Positions 17,857 to 25,775 of a stretch of DNA of 64,000 nucleotides are shown piece by piece. The DNA lies in contig CABJAE010000008.1 of the NCBI GenBank assembly GCA_902363535.1, positions 1 through 64,000 of the forward strand, written 5' to 3'. The notes beneath the pieces were generated by a model. That model had not been told where the DNA came from and made no database searches. It saw only the letters and a list, made by a program, of their open reading frames with translations. The translations under genes and the position numbers were made by a program. The DNA is from Peptoniphilaceae bacterium. GTDB taxonomy: Bacteria; Bacillota; Clostridia; Tissierellales; Peptoniphilaceae. The stretch's first letter is position 1, and each line of letters starts with the position of its first letter.

Positions 17857-17884
17857 AAAAAAGAGCCGACGACGGCTCTTTTTT
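17857..17884 (-). terminator. Terminator of the SLH 5'-nucleotidase gene
   Basis: AAAAAAGAGCC and GGCTCTTTTTT form a symmetrical hairpin just after the stop codon at 17893. Confidence 0.88.
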
Positions 17885-17892
17885 CCGGTTTG

Positions 17893-20220
17893 TTAAGCTG
17901 CCTTCTTTTCAGTTTCGACGGCTTTTTTGTCTTCAGCCGGTTTCTTGTCAGCTTTTTTGTCTTCAGCTGCTTTTTTGTCAGCTTCGGCCTTTTTGTCTTC
18001 AGCTGCTTTCTTTTCGGCTTCAGCCTTTTTGTCTTCGGCTGCTTTCTTTTCAGCTTCGGACTTTTCATCGACCTTCTTCGCGCTCTTCACGATTTCATTC
18101 AATGCGTCCATGACTTTTGCCAGTTCAGCACGGGTAGCCGATGCCTTCGGTGCGAAAAGATTGTTTTCGCGGCCTTGCATTAAGTTGGTGTGGCGAACGA
18201 TGTCGATGGGTTCGAGGGCCCATTTGGAGATCATCTTTTGATCGGCGAAGGGTTCCTTCAAGTCGAGCGTGTAGGGAACTTTCTTACCTTCGATGTAGCG
18301 ACCCAAGATCGTCGCCATTTCTTCGCGGGTGACCACTTGATTGGGCTTAAAGGTATTGTCTTCGTAACCTTTGACGATTTTATTGTTCGATGCCCAAATA
18401 ACGGCATTTTCATACCATTCTCCGGCTTTTACGTCAGTGAAGGGATTTGCTGCGGTTTGCTTAACATCTTGTCCTTCGATGCGGGCCAAGACGGAAACGA
18501 GCATGCCTCTGGTAATGGGGCTGTTCGGAGCAAATCGGGTGTCGCTTACGCCTTTAAAGAGGCCTTTTTCCGTTGCGGAAAGAATGAATTTTTCTGCCCA
18601 GTGACCCTTAATGTCCGTAAAGGCATTGGGTGCCGGTGTGGGTTCGACGGGTTTTTCTTCGCCCTTGGCTTCGACCACGATGCGGCCTTCAACCTTCGGG
18701 TTCACGTTCTTGTGTTCGGCCAGGTATTTTTCCAATACTTCCGTGTACATGCCGTAGTCGCCGAGCTTTTTGCCCTTGGCGAACATGGTGTAACCGTCGC
18801 CGCCGCCTGCCATAAAGTCGTTGGTGGCTAAGGTGTAGGTTTTTTCGAGATCCAGGGCCTTATCTCCGACTTTCACGTCGAATACGCGCTTGCCGGCTTC
18901 TTGTTTCGGATCGTACTTAAAGCTGACGCCGGAAACTTGGGGGAATTTCCCTTGAGGTGCCGGTGCATCGGCCACGCCGTATTCCAAGGCTGCCAGTAAG
19001 TCGGCACCGGTGATTTCGATCTTCATAATGGTGTTTCCGAAGGGGAAGGCGGTCCAGATTTGGGTCATGTCGATCTTCCCTGCGGGAATGGATTCGCGGA
19101 TGCCGCCGCCGTTGGTAATGGCGATGTCGGATTTTGCCGCTTCGCGCATGGCGTCTGCCACCATGTTACCGAAATTGGTTTCTTGTGCGCGGACGTGTTC
19201 TCTTACGCCGTCTAATTCAACAGCCGTGGTGCCGACTTCTCGTTCCAACTTGGTCTTGTTTGCTTCGTACATGTCGTCAAGTTTCTTTGCGATGTCTTTG
19301 TTTTCTTCGATCTTTTCGAAGAAAGCGGCGTCGCGAAGGACGGCGGTCTTGGAAATAACATCTTTGCCCCGTAAGGTGATGTTGATTTCGCCTAAGTTTT
19401 TCAGATAGTTGCCCGTTTGAGCAATTAAGGTATTGTTAACCACTTTGCCGTTGTCAAGCTTCGTGTGGGAGTGACCGTCGATAATAACGTCGATGCCGTC
19501 CACTTTTTCAGCGATATCCGTGGTCTTTACAACGGTGGCGTCGTCAATGCCGACGTGTGCCAACATGACGATGACATCGACCTTTTGATCCTTCAGGGAT
19601 TTTACTTGGGCGCGAGCCACTTCCACGGGATCCAGGAAAGTAATGCCTTCGGTGTTCTTCGGATTGGATTTAACTTTCGTTTCTTCCGTGGCAATGCCGA
19701 AAATACCGACTTTGACGCCGTCTACATCGAGGATGGTTTGGCCTTTAAAGTCGTTGGTGCCGGTGTTTTTAATGATGTTGGCAGCCAAAATATCGAAGCC
19801 TTCGGAAGAACCTTTGGCCGGAGCCGCTTGATTCTTAAAGTCAACCAGGGCTTGGTAGCCGTAGTTGAAATCGTGGTTGCCGGGCACCATGGCCTTGTAG
19901 CCCATGGCCTTCATCAGGTCGATGACGCCCTTGCCGTTTTCAATGCCGGCCAATGCCGTGCCGTGGGTGACGTCACCGGCATCTAAAAGCACCGAATTTT
20001 TAATGCTGTCCGCATAGGTTTTTACTCGGGCGTAGCCGATATTGGTGAGCTTCTTGTCCTTGCCGCGCTCCGCCACCATGTGTCCGTGGACATCGTTGGT
20101 GTGGAGCAAAGTAATGGTCTTGGTTTCTTCCGCCGGCGCGGCAAAGACGCTTACAGGACCGGCGATGACGCCGAGAACCATGGCCATAGCCAGTGCCAGG
20201 GATAAAAATTTCCGTTTCAT
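17893..20220 (-). CDS. Surface 5'-nucleotidase/metallophosphatase with SLH domains and a charged repeat tail
   Basis: This 775-residue secreted enzyme has a signal peptide (1-27, cut after SVFA). The calcineurin-like metallophosphatase domain follows with LLHTNDVHGH, GNHDF and DGHSHT. The 5'-nucleotidase C-terminal domain has NGGGIRESIP and FPFGNTI. Three SLH domains (about 535-715: AFTDIKGHWAEKFI, PFTDVKAGEWYENA, PFADQKMISKWA) should anchor it to the cell wall. The last 50 residues repeat a lysine/alanine/glutamate unit (KKAAEDKKAEA) and end at AA. It would dephosphorylate extracellular nucleotides for salvage or to alter host purine signalling. AAAGGAGG precedes ATG; TATAAT at 20254-20259 (minus) may be its -10 box. 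Confidence 0.93.
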   Translation of the reverse strand: MKRKFLSLALAMAMVLGVIAGPVSVFAAPAEETKTITLLHTNDVHGHMVAERGKDKKLTNIGYARVKTYADSIKNSVLLDAGDVTHGTALAGIENGKGVIDLMKAMGYKAMVPGNHDFNYGYQALVDFKNQAAPAKGSSEGFDILAANIIKNTGTNDFKGQTILDVDGVKVGIFGIATEETKVKSNPKNTEGITFLDPVEVARAQVKSLKDQKVDVIVMLAHVGIDDATVVKTTDIAEKVDGIDVIIDGHSHTKLDNGKVVNNTLIAQTGNYLKNLGEINITLRGKDVISKTAVLRDAAFFEKIEENKDIAKKLDDMYEANKTKLEREVGTTAVELDGVREHVRAQETNFGNMVADAMREAAKSDIAITNGGGIRESIPAGKIDMTQIWTAFPFGNTIMKIEITGADLLAALEYGVADAPAPQGKFPQVSGVSFKYDPKQEAGKRVFDVKVGDKALDLEKTYTLATNDFMAGGGDGYTMFAKGKKLGDYGMYTEVLEKYLAEHKNVNPKVEGRIVVEAKGEEKPVEPTPAPNAFTDIKGHWAEKFILSATEKGLFKGVSDTRFAPNSPITRGMLVSVLARIEGQDVKQTAANPFTDVKAGEWYENAVIWASNNKIVKGYEDNTFKPNQVVTREEMATILGRYIEGKKVPYTLDLKEPFADQKMISKWALEPIDIVRHTNLMQGRENNLFAPKASATRAELAKVMDALNEIVKSAKKVDEKSEAEKKAAEDKKAEAEKKAAEDKKAEADKKAAEDKKADKKPAEDKKAVETEKKAA

Positions 20221-20289
20221 AATACCTCCTTTAGTTCACTAACGTATATATCTATTATACCCTTCATTGGCCGCCTTAGTCTTATCAAT

Positions 20290-20724
20290 TTAGAGACAAT
20301 TCAACCAAGAACCGTACCCTCTTTTTTCCATGTCTTCTTTCGGAATAAATTCGATGCTGGCGCCGTTGATGCAGTAGCGAAGGCCCCCGGCCTCCTTCGG
20401 TCCGTCGTTAAAGACGTGGCCCAAGTGGGTGGTCTCCGTCTCCACCTCCGTGCGAATCATGCCGTAGCGGGTGTCCGATTGCTCTTTAATCGGCGCATCG
20501 GGCGCCGTTTTGGAAAAGGCGGGCCAGCCGCAGCCTGAATCGAATTTGTCCTTCGACAAAAACAAAACCTCTTTCGTAATGACATCCACGTAAATTCCTT
20601 CGTCGAATAAGTGATCGTAGGGATGGGAGAACGGCAACTCCGTGCCCTTTTCGCGGGTGACGTGATAGGCCACATCCCCCAGAGACTCCCGTAATTGCTC
20701 TTCGTCCAAATGTCTCTTGTCCAT
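20290..20724 (-). CDS. msrB: Peptide methionine (R)-S-oxide reductase, MsrB
   Basis: This 144-residue enzyme reduces the R form of methionine sulfoxide in proteins. The catalytic cysteine lies in GLRYCINGASIEFIP (about 117). SGCGWPAF supplies the probable resolving cysteine. The pairs of CxxC zinc ligands found in many MsrB proteins are absent, so this is the zinc-free form. THLGHVF is conserved. The gene is 9 bases downstream of the zinc-ribbon protein gene and probably shares its transcript. No MsrA is fused or adjacent. Confidence 0.95.
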   Translation of the reverse strand: MDKRHLDEEQLRESLGDVAYHVTREKGTELPFSHPYDHLFDEGIYVDVITKEVLFLSKDKFDSGCGWPAFSKTAPDAPIKEQSDTRYGMIRTEVETETTHLGHVFNDGPKEAGGLRYCINGASIEFIPKEDMEKRGYGSWLNCL

Positions 20725-20733
20725 AAAAACCTC

Positions 20734-21240
20734 CTATGCCAAGGGCGTGCCGCAGCGCGGGCAGTACGTGGCCCCCGCTTCCGCCTGAAAATGGCAATTC
20801 TTGCATTCCACGAAATCCGGATCCTCGGCGATCAATTCCACGATCTCGATTTTTCTGCCGCAGTGAGGGCAAAAATTCGTGTCCTTGGCGATTTCCGTGT
20901 GGCAATCCGGGCACTCGTAGCGAAAGACCTCGCCCTCCAGCTCCTTGGAACTGATGCGATTTTCCAAACTCGCCTTTTCCTTTTGCAATTCATCGATGGC
21001 AAAGAGAAGCTCCGAGCTCGTCGTGTCCGCCAAATGGGATTGCTCCCGCATTTCCATATAGTAAACTTCCCCTAAGTGGGTGTATTCTTCCAGAATTTTC
21101 GCTTCTAATTCTCGTATCTGCAGGCGAAGCTTCGCCACATTGGAAGCTTCCTTCGCGCTGTAAAGGCCCTTGATACTTAGATCCTTTACCTGATTGGACA
21201 GATCTTCAAAACCTTTTCCGATGCTGTTAAAAATATCCAT
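20734..21240 (-). CDS. Coiled-coil protein with C-terminal zinc ribbons
   Basis: About 168 residues. The N-terminal half (about 20-105) is a predicted coiled coil rich in E, K and L. The C-terminal half carries two zinc-ribbon modules, CPDCHTEI...FCPHCGRK and CKNCHF...YCPRCGTP. Function is unknown; such proteins often bind nucleic acid or act as scaffolds. The start is placed at ATG 21240 after GAGGTGAA rather than nine codons upstream. It is followed closely by msrB. Confidence 0.8.
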   Translation of the reverse strand: MDIFNSIGKGFEDLSNQVKDLSIKGLYSAKEASNVAKLRLQIRELEAKILEEYTHLGEVYYMEMREQSHLADTTSSELLFAIDELQKEKASLENRISSKELEGEVFRYECPDCHTEIAKDTNFCPHCGRKIEIVELIAEDPDFVECKNCHFQAEAGATYCPRCGTPLA

Positions 21241-21386
21241 GGCTTCACCTCGAATTAAGCATACCACATGGCCGCCGCAATTTTTCCGACTTAGATAAGG
21301 ATTAGACTTTTTTTGATTTCTTCGTCGCCTGTGTGAATAGGCACAACTTGGGTATAAAACAAACAGAATGAAAAAGGAGGATGACT

Positions 21387-21623
21387 ATGGATTATAAATT
21401 GTACGCGGCCACCTACTGCCCCTATTGCAAAAAAGTCATCGACTTTATGGAAAAAGAAGGCATCGACAAGGTGGACGTTCTCTTCGTCGACAAAGACGAC
21501 GACGCCAAAAAGGCCTTGTTGGAAGGCAGCGGCGGAAAACAAGTGCCCTGTCTCAATTTCGGCGACGAATGGATGCTCGAATCCGACGACATTATCGCCT
21601 ATATGAAGGAAAACCTGAACTAA
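21387..21623 (+). CDS. Small glutaredoxin-like protein (CPYC)
   Basis: This 78-residue thioredoxin-fold protein has an N-terminal CPYC active site (YCPYCKKV), a TVP-like QVPCL cis-proline region and GDEWMLESDDI. An extra cysteine follows the cis-proline. AAAAAGGAGG touches the ATG at 21381, so the next in-frame ATG at 21387 is the better start. It probably reduces disulfides or mixed glutathione/low-molecular-thiol adducts. A separate promoter-like site follows before the DUF1858 gene. Confidence 0.88.
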   Translation: MDYKLYAATYCPYCKKVIDFMEKEGIDKVDVLFVDKDDDAKKALLEGSGGKQVPCLNFGDEWMLESDDIIAYMKENLN

Positions 21624-21624
21624 C

Positions 21625-21653
21625 TTGCCAATGGTTTTATCTTAGGATAAAAT
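21625..21653 (+). promoter_or_regulatory. Probable promoter of the DUF1858 gene
   Basis: TTGCCA (21625-21630), a 17-base spacer and TAAAAT (21648-21653) lie 31 bases before the start codon. Confidence 0.6.
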
Positions 21654-21683
21654 GATTGGGAAATAATCTCAAAGGAGGCTAGG

Positions 21684-21881
21684 ATGATTACTAAAGATAC
21701 TTTAATTGGCGATTTGGTTCGCCAATACCCGGAAGCCATTCGAATCCTCATGCAATTCGGCATGGGCTGTGTGGGCTGCCCGTCCAGTCAAATGGAATCG
21801 TTAGAAGAAGCTGCTTACGTTCACGGATTTGACGCCGATGAACTCATGAAGGCTTTAAACAAAATCGTCGAAGCAAAATAA
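21684..21881 (+). CDS. DUF1858 domain protein
   Basis: This 65-residue protein is a stand-alone DUF1858 domain. The paired cysteines in GMGCVGCPSSQMESLEEAA are the family hallmark (predicted redox disulfide, often linked to hybrid-cluster or ScdA-like proteins). Its precise function is unknown. AAAGGAGG precedes ATG 21684. It lies between two glutaredoxin genes, which suggests a shared thiol-redox theme. Confidence 0.88.
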   Translation: MITKDTLIGDLVRQYPEAIRILMQFGMGCVGCPSSQMESLEEAAYVHGFDADELMKALNKIVEAK

Positions 21882-21882
21882 C

Positions 21883-21912
21883 AAAAAGCCTCCCGCGCAG
21901 GGAGGCCTTTTT
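21883..21912 (+). terminator. Terminator of the DUF1858 gene
   Basis: AAAAAGCCTCCC and GGGAGGCCTTTTT pair around a five-base loop. A second hairpin (21921-21938) probably serves the opposing DUF1002 gene. Confidence 0.88.
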
Positions 21913-21943
21913 CATTGCAGGACCCGCCGGAGCGGGTTCATTT

Positions 21944-22816
21944 TTATTTGTTAAAAATGGAATTGAACAGATCGGCGAAAAAGGCTTTGATCTTTTGAAT
22001 CAAGCTTTGGCCCTCTTCGCTGTTAATGTATTCCTTCGCCTGATCGGCGGCGCCCTTCGCTTTGTCGGCCAGGCCGTTCCAGTCGATTTCCGTCTTTCGC
22101 AGGCGATCGAAGAAATTGGTCAACTTATCCGTCTGCTCGGCGGTCAAATTGAGATTGTACTGATTGGAAATATTGATGACGATGTTTTGCACTTCTTCCC
22201 GCGTCTTCGGTGCTTCCGTGGCGATTTTTTCCTTAATGTCCTTCACCAGGCCCGTTGCCTTGTCGGCGCCCACATCTTGGGCCAAATCCGAGGTGACGAC
22301 CATCTCTTCGTTGGCCGCCTTTTTCACCTTGTCGCTGATTTTTTTGCCGGTGGAGGTTTCATAAGCCTTCATAATCCCGGTAAGCGCCGCCGTGCCGCTG
22401 ACATTCATCGGCGCATCCACAGTGATCTTCGCGTCCTTAATGCCTGCCGTTTCCAATGCTTGGCGATACATATCGTGGGTAATGTAGCGAATCCGCTTCG
22501 ACGTTTCCACTTGGATGCCGCTTCCCTCGGCGGTGTATTCCACCTTCGCACTGGAAATGGCCTTGCGGCCGATCTTCGATTCCGGCACGAAATCGCCTAA
22601 GTACTTGTGCTCTTCCTGATTGGTGACCTCGATGATTTGATCCTCGTCGGATCCGTTAAAACGCTTCATGAGCGCGTCCCGCTGCTCGGGGGTAAGGTCC
22701 TGACCGAAACACAGAATCACGTCCCCTTCCACGGCATCGGCAAACACCGGTGCCTGCATCGTAAGGATCATGAGAAGGGCCAGGGCTGCCGCCATGTATT
22801 TTTTTAGATATTTCAT
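21944..22816 (-). CDS. DUF1002 secreted protein (YpuA-like)
   Basis: This 290-residue exported protein has a signal peptide (1-26, ending VFADA). The body fits DUF1002: VILCFGQDLTPEQRD, TSKRIRYITHDMYRQAL and APMNVSGTAALTGIMKAYE. B. subtilis YpuA is the best known relative; function is unknown. The C-terminal part is helical and ends in a hydrophobic-acidic segment (IQKIKAFFADLFNSIFNK). It stands alone between terminators. Confidence 0.88.
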   Translation of the reverse strand: MKYLKKYMAAALALLMILTMQAPVFADAVEGDVILCFGQDLTPEQRDALMKRFNGSDEDQIIEVTNQEEHKYLGDFVPESKIGRKAISSAKVEYTAEGSGIQVETSKRIRYITHDMYRQALETAGIKDAKITVDAPMNVSGTAALTGIMKAYETSTGKKISDKVKKAANEEMVVTSDLAQDVGADKATGLVKDIKEKIATEAPKTREEVQNIVINISNQYNLNLTAEQTDKLTNFFDRLRKTEIDWNGLADKAKGAADQAKEYINSEEGQSLIQKIKAFFADLFNSIFNK

Positions 22817-22928
22817 AATCTCCTCCAGTTCTTTTTTCGTATGACATTATAACACAGGCCCCGAAGGCCGCCGCCGAAAAGGAAAAGTCTTCGCCTTTTT
22901 TTAGAAAACTTTTGCTTTTCGACACAAA

Positions 22929-22952
22929 AAAAAGAGGCCGAAGCCCCTTTTT
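22929..22952 (-). terminator. Terminator of the glutaredoxin gene at 22961
   Basis: AAAAAGAGGC and GCCCCTTTTT pair with one mismatch around CGAA, right after the stop codon. Confidence 0.6.
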
Positions 22953-22960
22953 CCGTGAAC

Positions 22961-23191
22961 TTATTTTGCCAAGGCGGCATCGATGCGTGCGCGGTCGAAG
23001 CCGACGATTTCTTCTTCGCCGATCACCAAGACGGGTACGCCGGTGTAGCCCATGGAGATCAATTCATCTCTTGCGGCTGCGTCGGTTTGCACGTTTTTTT
23101 CATTAAATTCGATGCCTTTTTCTTTTAAATAGTCCTTTGCCATGGTGCAGTAAGGACAGGTGTTGCTTGTATAAACTTTTACTTCTGACAT
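22961..23191 (-). CDS. Glutaredoxin family protein (CPYC, GrxC-like)
   Basis: This 76-residue glutaredoxin has VYTSNTCPYCTMAKDYL at the N-terminus, GVPVLVIGEEEIVGFD with the cis-proline and the conserved glycine-phenylalanine. It resembles the NrdH/YtnI group of small Firmicute glutaredoxins. GGGAGG is spaced for ATG 23191; two other in-frame ATGs lie just upstream. It stands 64 bases downstream of arsR. Confidence 0.9.
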   Translation of the reverse strand: MSEVKVYTSNTCPYCTMAKDYLKEKGIEFNEKNVQTDAAARDELISMGYTGVPVLVIGEEEIVGFDRARIDAALAK

Positions 23192-23254
23192 TGTCATTCC
23201 TCCCAAAATAATTCATCTATTCGATTAGTCGATTTATACCCGCGAGGTATGGGC

Positions 23255-23593
23255 TTAATCATCTTCTCCGATTTTATGCATGGCGTGGGTGTAGCCCATG
23301 GAAAAAAGGGTCTCCACGTGATCGTCGTCCAGGGAGTAGTAGACTTTGCGCCCTTCTTTTCTCGAACGGATCAGCCCTTCTTCTTTCAGAAGAATCAACT
23401 GATGAGAAATGGAGGATTGGCTCATGCCCAAAAGCTCCACGAGTTTCGACACATTGCAGGTGCCCAGCATGAGGGCGTAGAGAATCTTCAGCCGCGTGGG
23501 ATCGGCCATGACTTTAAAGATGCCGCTCAAGCTTTCGATTAAGGGCTCGTTTTCTACAAAGGCGTGAAAGGTCTCGTCTCTGTATTCCGCCAT
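23255..23593 (-). CDS. ArsR/SmtB-family metal sensor, CzrA-like
   Basis: This 112-residue winged-helix repressor has the DNA-recognition helix MSQSSISHQLILLKEEGLI. The C-terminal helix carries DDDHVETLFSMGYTHAMH, which matches the alpha-5 zinc/cobalt site (D-x-H...H-x2-H) of CzrA and NmtR. A CN pair in GTCNVSKL lies at the alpha-3 position but is not a full CxC site. It overlaps the rsmA stop codon and is the last gene of an RNA-processing operon. No metal exporter is adjacent, so the regulated gene lies elsewhere. Confidence 0.9.
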   Translation of the reverse strand: MAEYRDETFHAFVENEPLIESLSGIFKVMADPTRLKILYALMLGTCNVSKLVELLGMSQSSISHQLILLKEEGLIRSRKEGRKVYYSLDDDHVETLFSMGYTHAMHKIGEDD

Positions 23594-24465
23594 CAGTCGC
23601 CCTCCTTTTCTACTTTCGGAAAGTTTTTCGCCAAGATTCGGTACTCTTCCACGGTAATGGCTTCGGCCCGGCGATTGGGCTCGATGCCCGTCTCGGCCAA
23701 GGCCTGAAGGATCTGATCTTTTTCGATGGCGAAGCCGTAGGTGGACAGGGCGTTTGCCACGGTTTTTCTCCGCTTGGAAAATGCCGCCCGCACCACGGCC
23801 TCGGCGCGCTTTAAGTTTTCCCCGTGATCGGTTTTAAAATTCGCGAGGGCCAAGACGGCGCTGTCCACATTGGGCTGGGGCATAAAGCAGGTGCGGGGCA
23901 CGGCGAGAGCCACGGAAACCTCCGCCCGCATTTGCAGGAAGACGGAGATGGAGCCGTAGGCCTTCGTACCGGCCTTGGCCGCCATGCGATTGGCCATTTC
24001 TTTTTGCACCATGACGTGAACCGATTCCAAAGGCAGGTCCGAATCGAAGAGATGCACAAAAATCGGCGTGGTCACGTAATAGGGCAGATTGGCCACCACT
24101 TTGATCTTGTGATCACCGAAGCGGGAGGTGAGTTCTTTTTTCAGATCGGTTTTGAGTACGTCTTTGTAGAAAATCTCCACGTCTTCGTACGCGCCCAGGG
24201 TTTCGTCCAGAATGGGTTTTAAGTGCTCGTCGATTTCCACGCAAAACACTTTGGCGCCGCGTAAGGCCAATTCTTCCGTCAGGGTGCCGATGCCGGCGCC
24301 GATTTCCAAAATTACATCCCCTTCGCCCACCTCGGCGCTGTCGGCGATGGCGCGGACGATGTTTCCGTCGATGAGAAAGTTTTGTCCCAGGGATTTTTGA
24401 AAGCGAAAGCCCCACTTTTCCTGAATTTCGCGAATGCGTGCCGGGCTGTAAAGTCGTTTATTCAC
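23593..24465 (-). CDS. rsmA: 16S rRNA dimethyladenosine transferase RsmA (KsgA)
   Basis: This enzyme (about 290 residues) dimethylates two adenosines in the 3' hairpin of 16S rRNA. Motifs are QKSLGQNFLID, ILEIGAGIGTLTEEL and the catalytic NLPYYVTTPI. I choose GTG 24465, which overlaps the end of rnmV and follows GGGGAGGTG, over a start nine codons upstream. RNase M5 and KsgA are commonly adjacent in Firmicutes. Confidence 0.94.
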   Translation of the reverse strand: MNKRLYSPARIREIQEKWGFRFQKSLGQNFLIDGNIVRAIADSAEVGEGDVILEIGAGIGTLTEELALRGAKVFCVEIDEHLKPILDETLGAYEDVEIFYKDVLKTDLKKELTSRFGDHKIKVVANLPYYVTTPIFVHLFDSDLPLESVHVMVQKEMANRMAAKAGTKAYGSISVFLQMRAEVSVALAVPRTCFMPQPNVDSAVLALANFKTDHGENLKRAEAVVRAAFSKRRKTVANALSTYGFAIEKDQILQALAETGIEPNRRAEAITVEEYRILAKNFPKVEKEGD

Positions 24466-25006
24466 CGAACACCTCCCCGTAAATTCGCTCAAATTCTTCT
24501 ACCGTAATGCCGAAGCTATTGAGCCTGCGCAAAAATTGCTTGCCGTTGCCGTGGCCGATGCCCAATGCCTCGGCCATTTTTTCCCGACGCTCGGCGGCAT
24601 CCGATGCCCCCGTCATGCCGTAGCGAATCATGTCCGCCTTGGTAAATGTCTCCTCGTAGGATTTTTTCATGGGCTTGGCGCGAAAAATCGCTTCCCGAAT
24701 GTCCTCGGGCCGGGCGTTTTCGATGCCGATGTCGTCTTTGTAAAGGGCCTTGTCCTGAGGTAAATAGGCCTGTTTCGGCGATGCCAAAGCCTCCGTGAGG
24801 CGATTTCGGATTTGCTTTCCCATGTAGTCGGGATCCGTGAGAATAATGACGCCGCGGCGCGCTTCCACTTTTTTCAGCTCGCGCAGAAATTTCTCGCCGA
24901 AAGCGTAGCCCCCGGTGGCCATAACGTCGCAATTCAGGGCGCTCTTCACTCGGGCGATGTCGTCTTTTCCCTCGACCACGATCACTTCTTGTATTATTTC
25001 TTCCAT
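24458..25006 (-). CDS. rnmV: Ribonuclease M5 (RnmV)
   Basis: This 182-residue TOPRIM-domain nuclease carries out the final maturation of 5S rRNA. EVIVVEGKDDIARVKSAL holds the TOPRIM glutamate and ILTDPDYMGKQIRNR the DxD motif. The C-terminal domain binds the 5S/L18 complex. It overlaps tatD by 13 bases and rsmA by 8 bases, implying coupled translation. Confidence 0.93.
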   Translation of the reverse strand: MEEIIQEVIVVEGKDDIARVKSALNCDVMATGGYAFGEKFLRELKKVEARRGVIILTDPDYMGKQIRNRLTEALASPKQAYLPQDKALYKDDIGIENARPEDIREAIFRAKPMKKSYEETFTKADMIRYGMTGASDAAERREKMAEALGIGHGNGKQFLRRLNSFGITVEEFERIYGEVFGE

Positions 25007-25767
25007 TTGTAAAACCGTTTCGTGTTCTCATCCGTGTGGGCCACAAGTTCCGCCACATCCATGGCCCGAAGGGCGGCAATGTTTTTCGCCACATAGGCCA
25101 CGTACTTGGGTTCGTTGCGCTTGCCGCGATTGGGCTCCGGGGTCATGTAGGGGCAGTCCGTCTCCAGAAGGAGGCGATCCATGGGCACGGCCGCCGCCAC
25201 TTTTTTCGGCACCTTGGCGTTTTTAAAAGTGGTCACGCCGCCCAGGGAAATGTAGCACCCGAGGGCCATGAAGCGCGCCATCATTTCCACGGAATAGCTG
25301 TAACAGTGAATGAGTACGTGGTGGCCGGGATGGGCCTCGAGAAAGTCGCGGACGATGTCGTAGGTTTCCTCCGCCGCATCCCTGGAGTGGATCACCAGAG
25401 GCAGATCCACTTCCGCCGCCAAGTCGCACATGGCGCGAAAAACCTCCCGCTGCACGTCGCGGGGTGAATTTTCGTAGTAGTAGTCCAGGCCGCATTCGCC
25501 GATGGCCAGGACCTTTTCGTCCTTTGCCAGGGCAATTAGCTCCTCGCGCACGGCGTCATTGTAATGCTTCGCCTCTTGGGGGTGAATCCCCACCACGGCG
25601 TAAAGGCGGTCGTGCTTTTTCGCCAATTCCGCCACGGCGCGGGATGTTTCCATATCGCTTCCCACATTCACCACGGCGTCGAGGCCGTCTTCTTCCATGC
25701 GAGCGATGATTTCTTCTCGATCCTTGTCAAATGCCTCATTTTCCAAATGGGAATGGGCGTCTATCAT
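24994..25767 (-). CDS. TatD-family metal-dependent hydrolase
   Basis: This 257-residue TIM-barrel nuclease belongs to the TatD/YcfH group. Metal-binding motifs are MIDAHSHLE, GECGLDYYY, VIHSRDA, IHCYSY and LETDCPYM. Family members act on 3' ends of DNA or on tRNA; the substrate here is not known. It lies 8 bases after metG, the usual metG-tatD-rnmV-ksgA order. Confidence 0.93.
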   Translation of the reverse strand: MIDAHSHLENEAFDKDREEIIARMEEDGLDAVVNVGSDMETSRAVAELAKKHDRLYAVVGIHPQEAKHYNDAVREELIALAKDEKVLAIGECGLDYYYENSPRDVQREVFRAMCDLAAEVDLPLVIHSRDAAEETYDIVRDFLEAHPGHHVLIHCYSYSVEMMARFMALGCYISLGGVTTFKNAKVPKKVAAAVPMDRLLLETDCPYMTPEPNRGKRNEPKYVAYVAKNIAALRAMDVAELVAHTDENTKRFYKWKK

Positions 25768-25775
25768 AGATCCTC

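Noticed and set aside
17893..18060. Short tandem DNA repeats resembling a CRISPR array
   Set aside because: They are in-frame codons for a KKAAEDKKAEA-type protein repeat without unique spacers.
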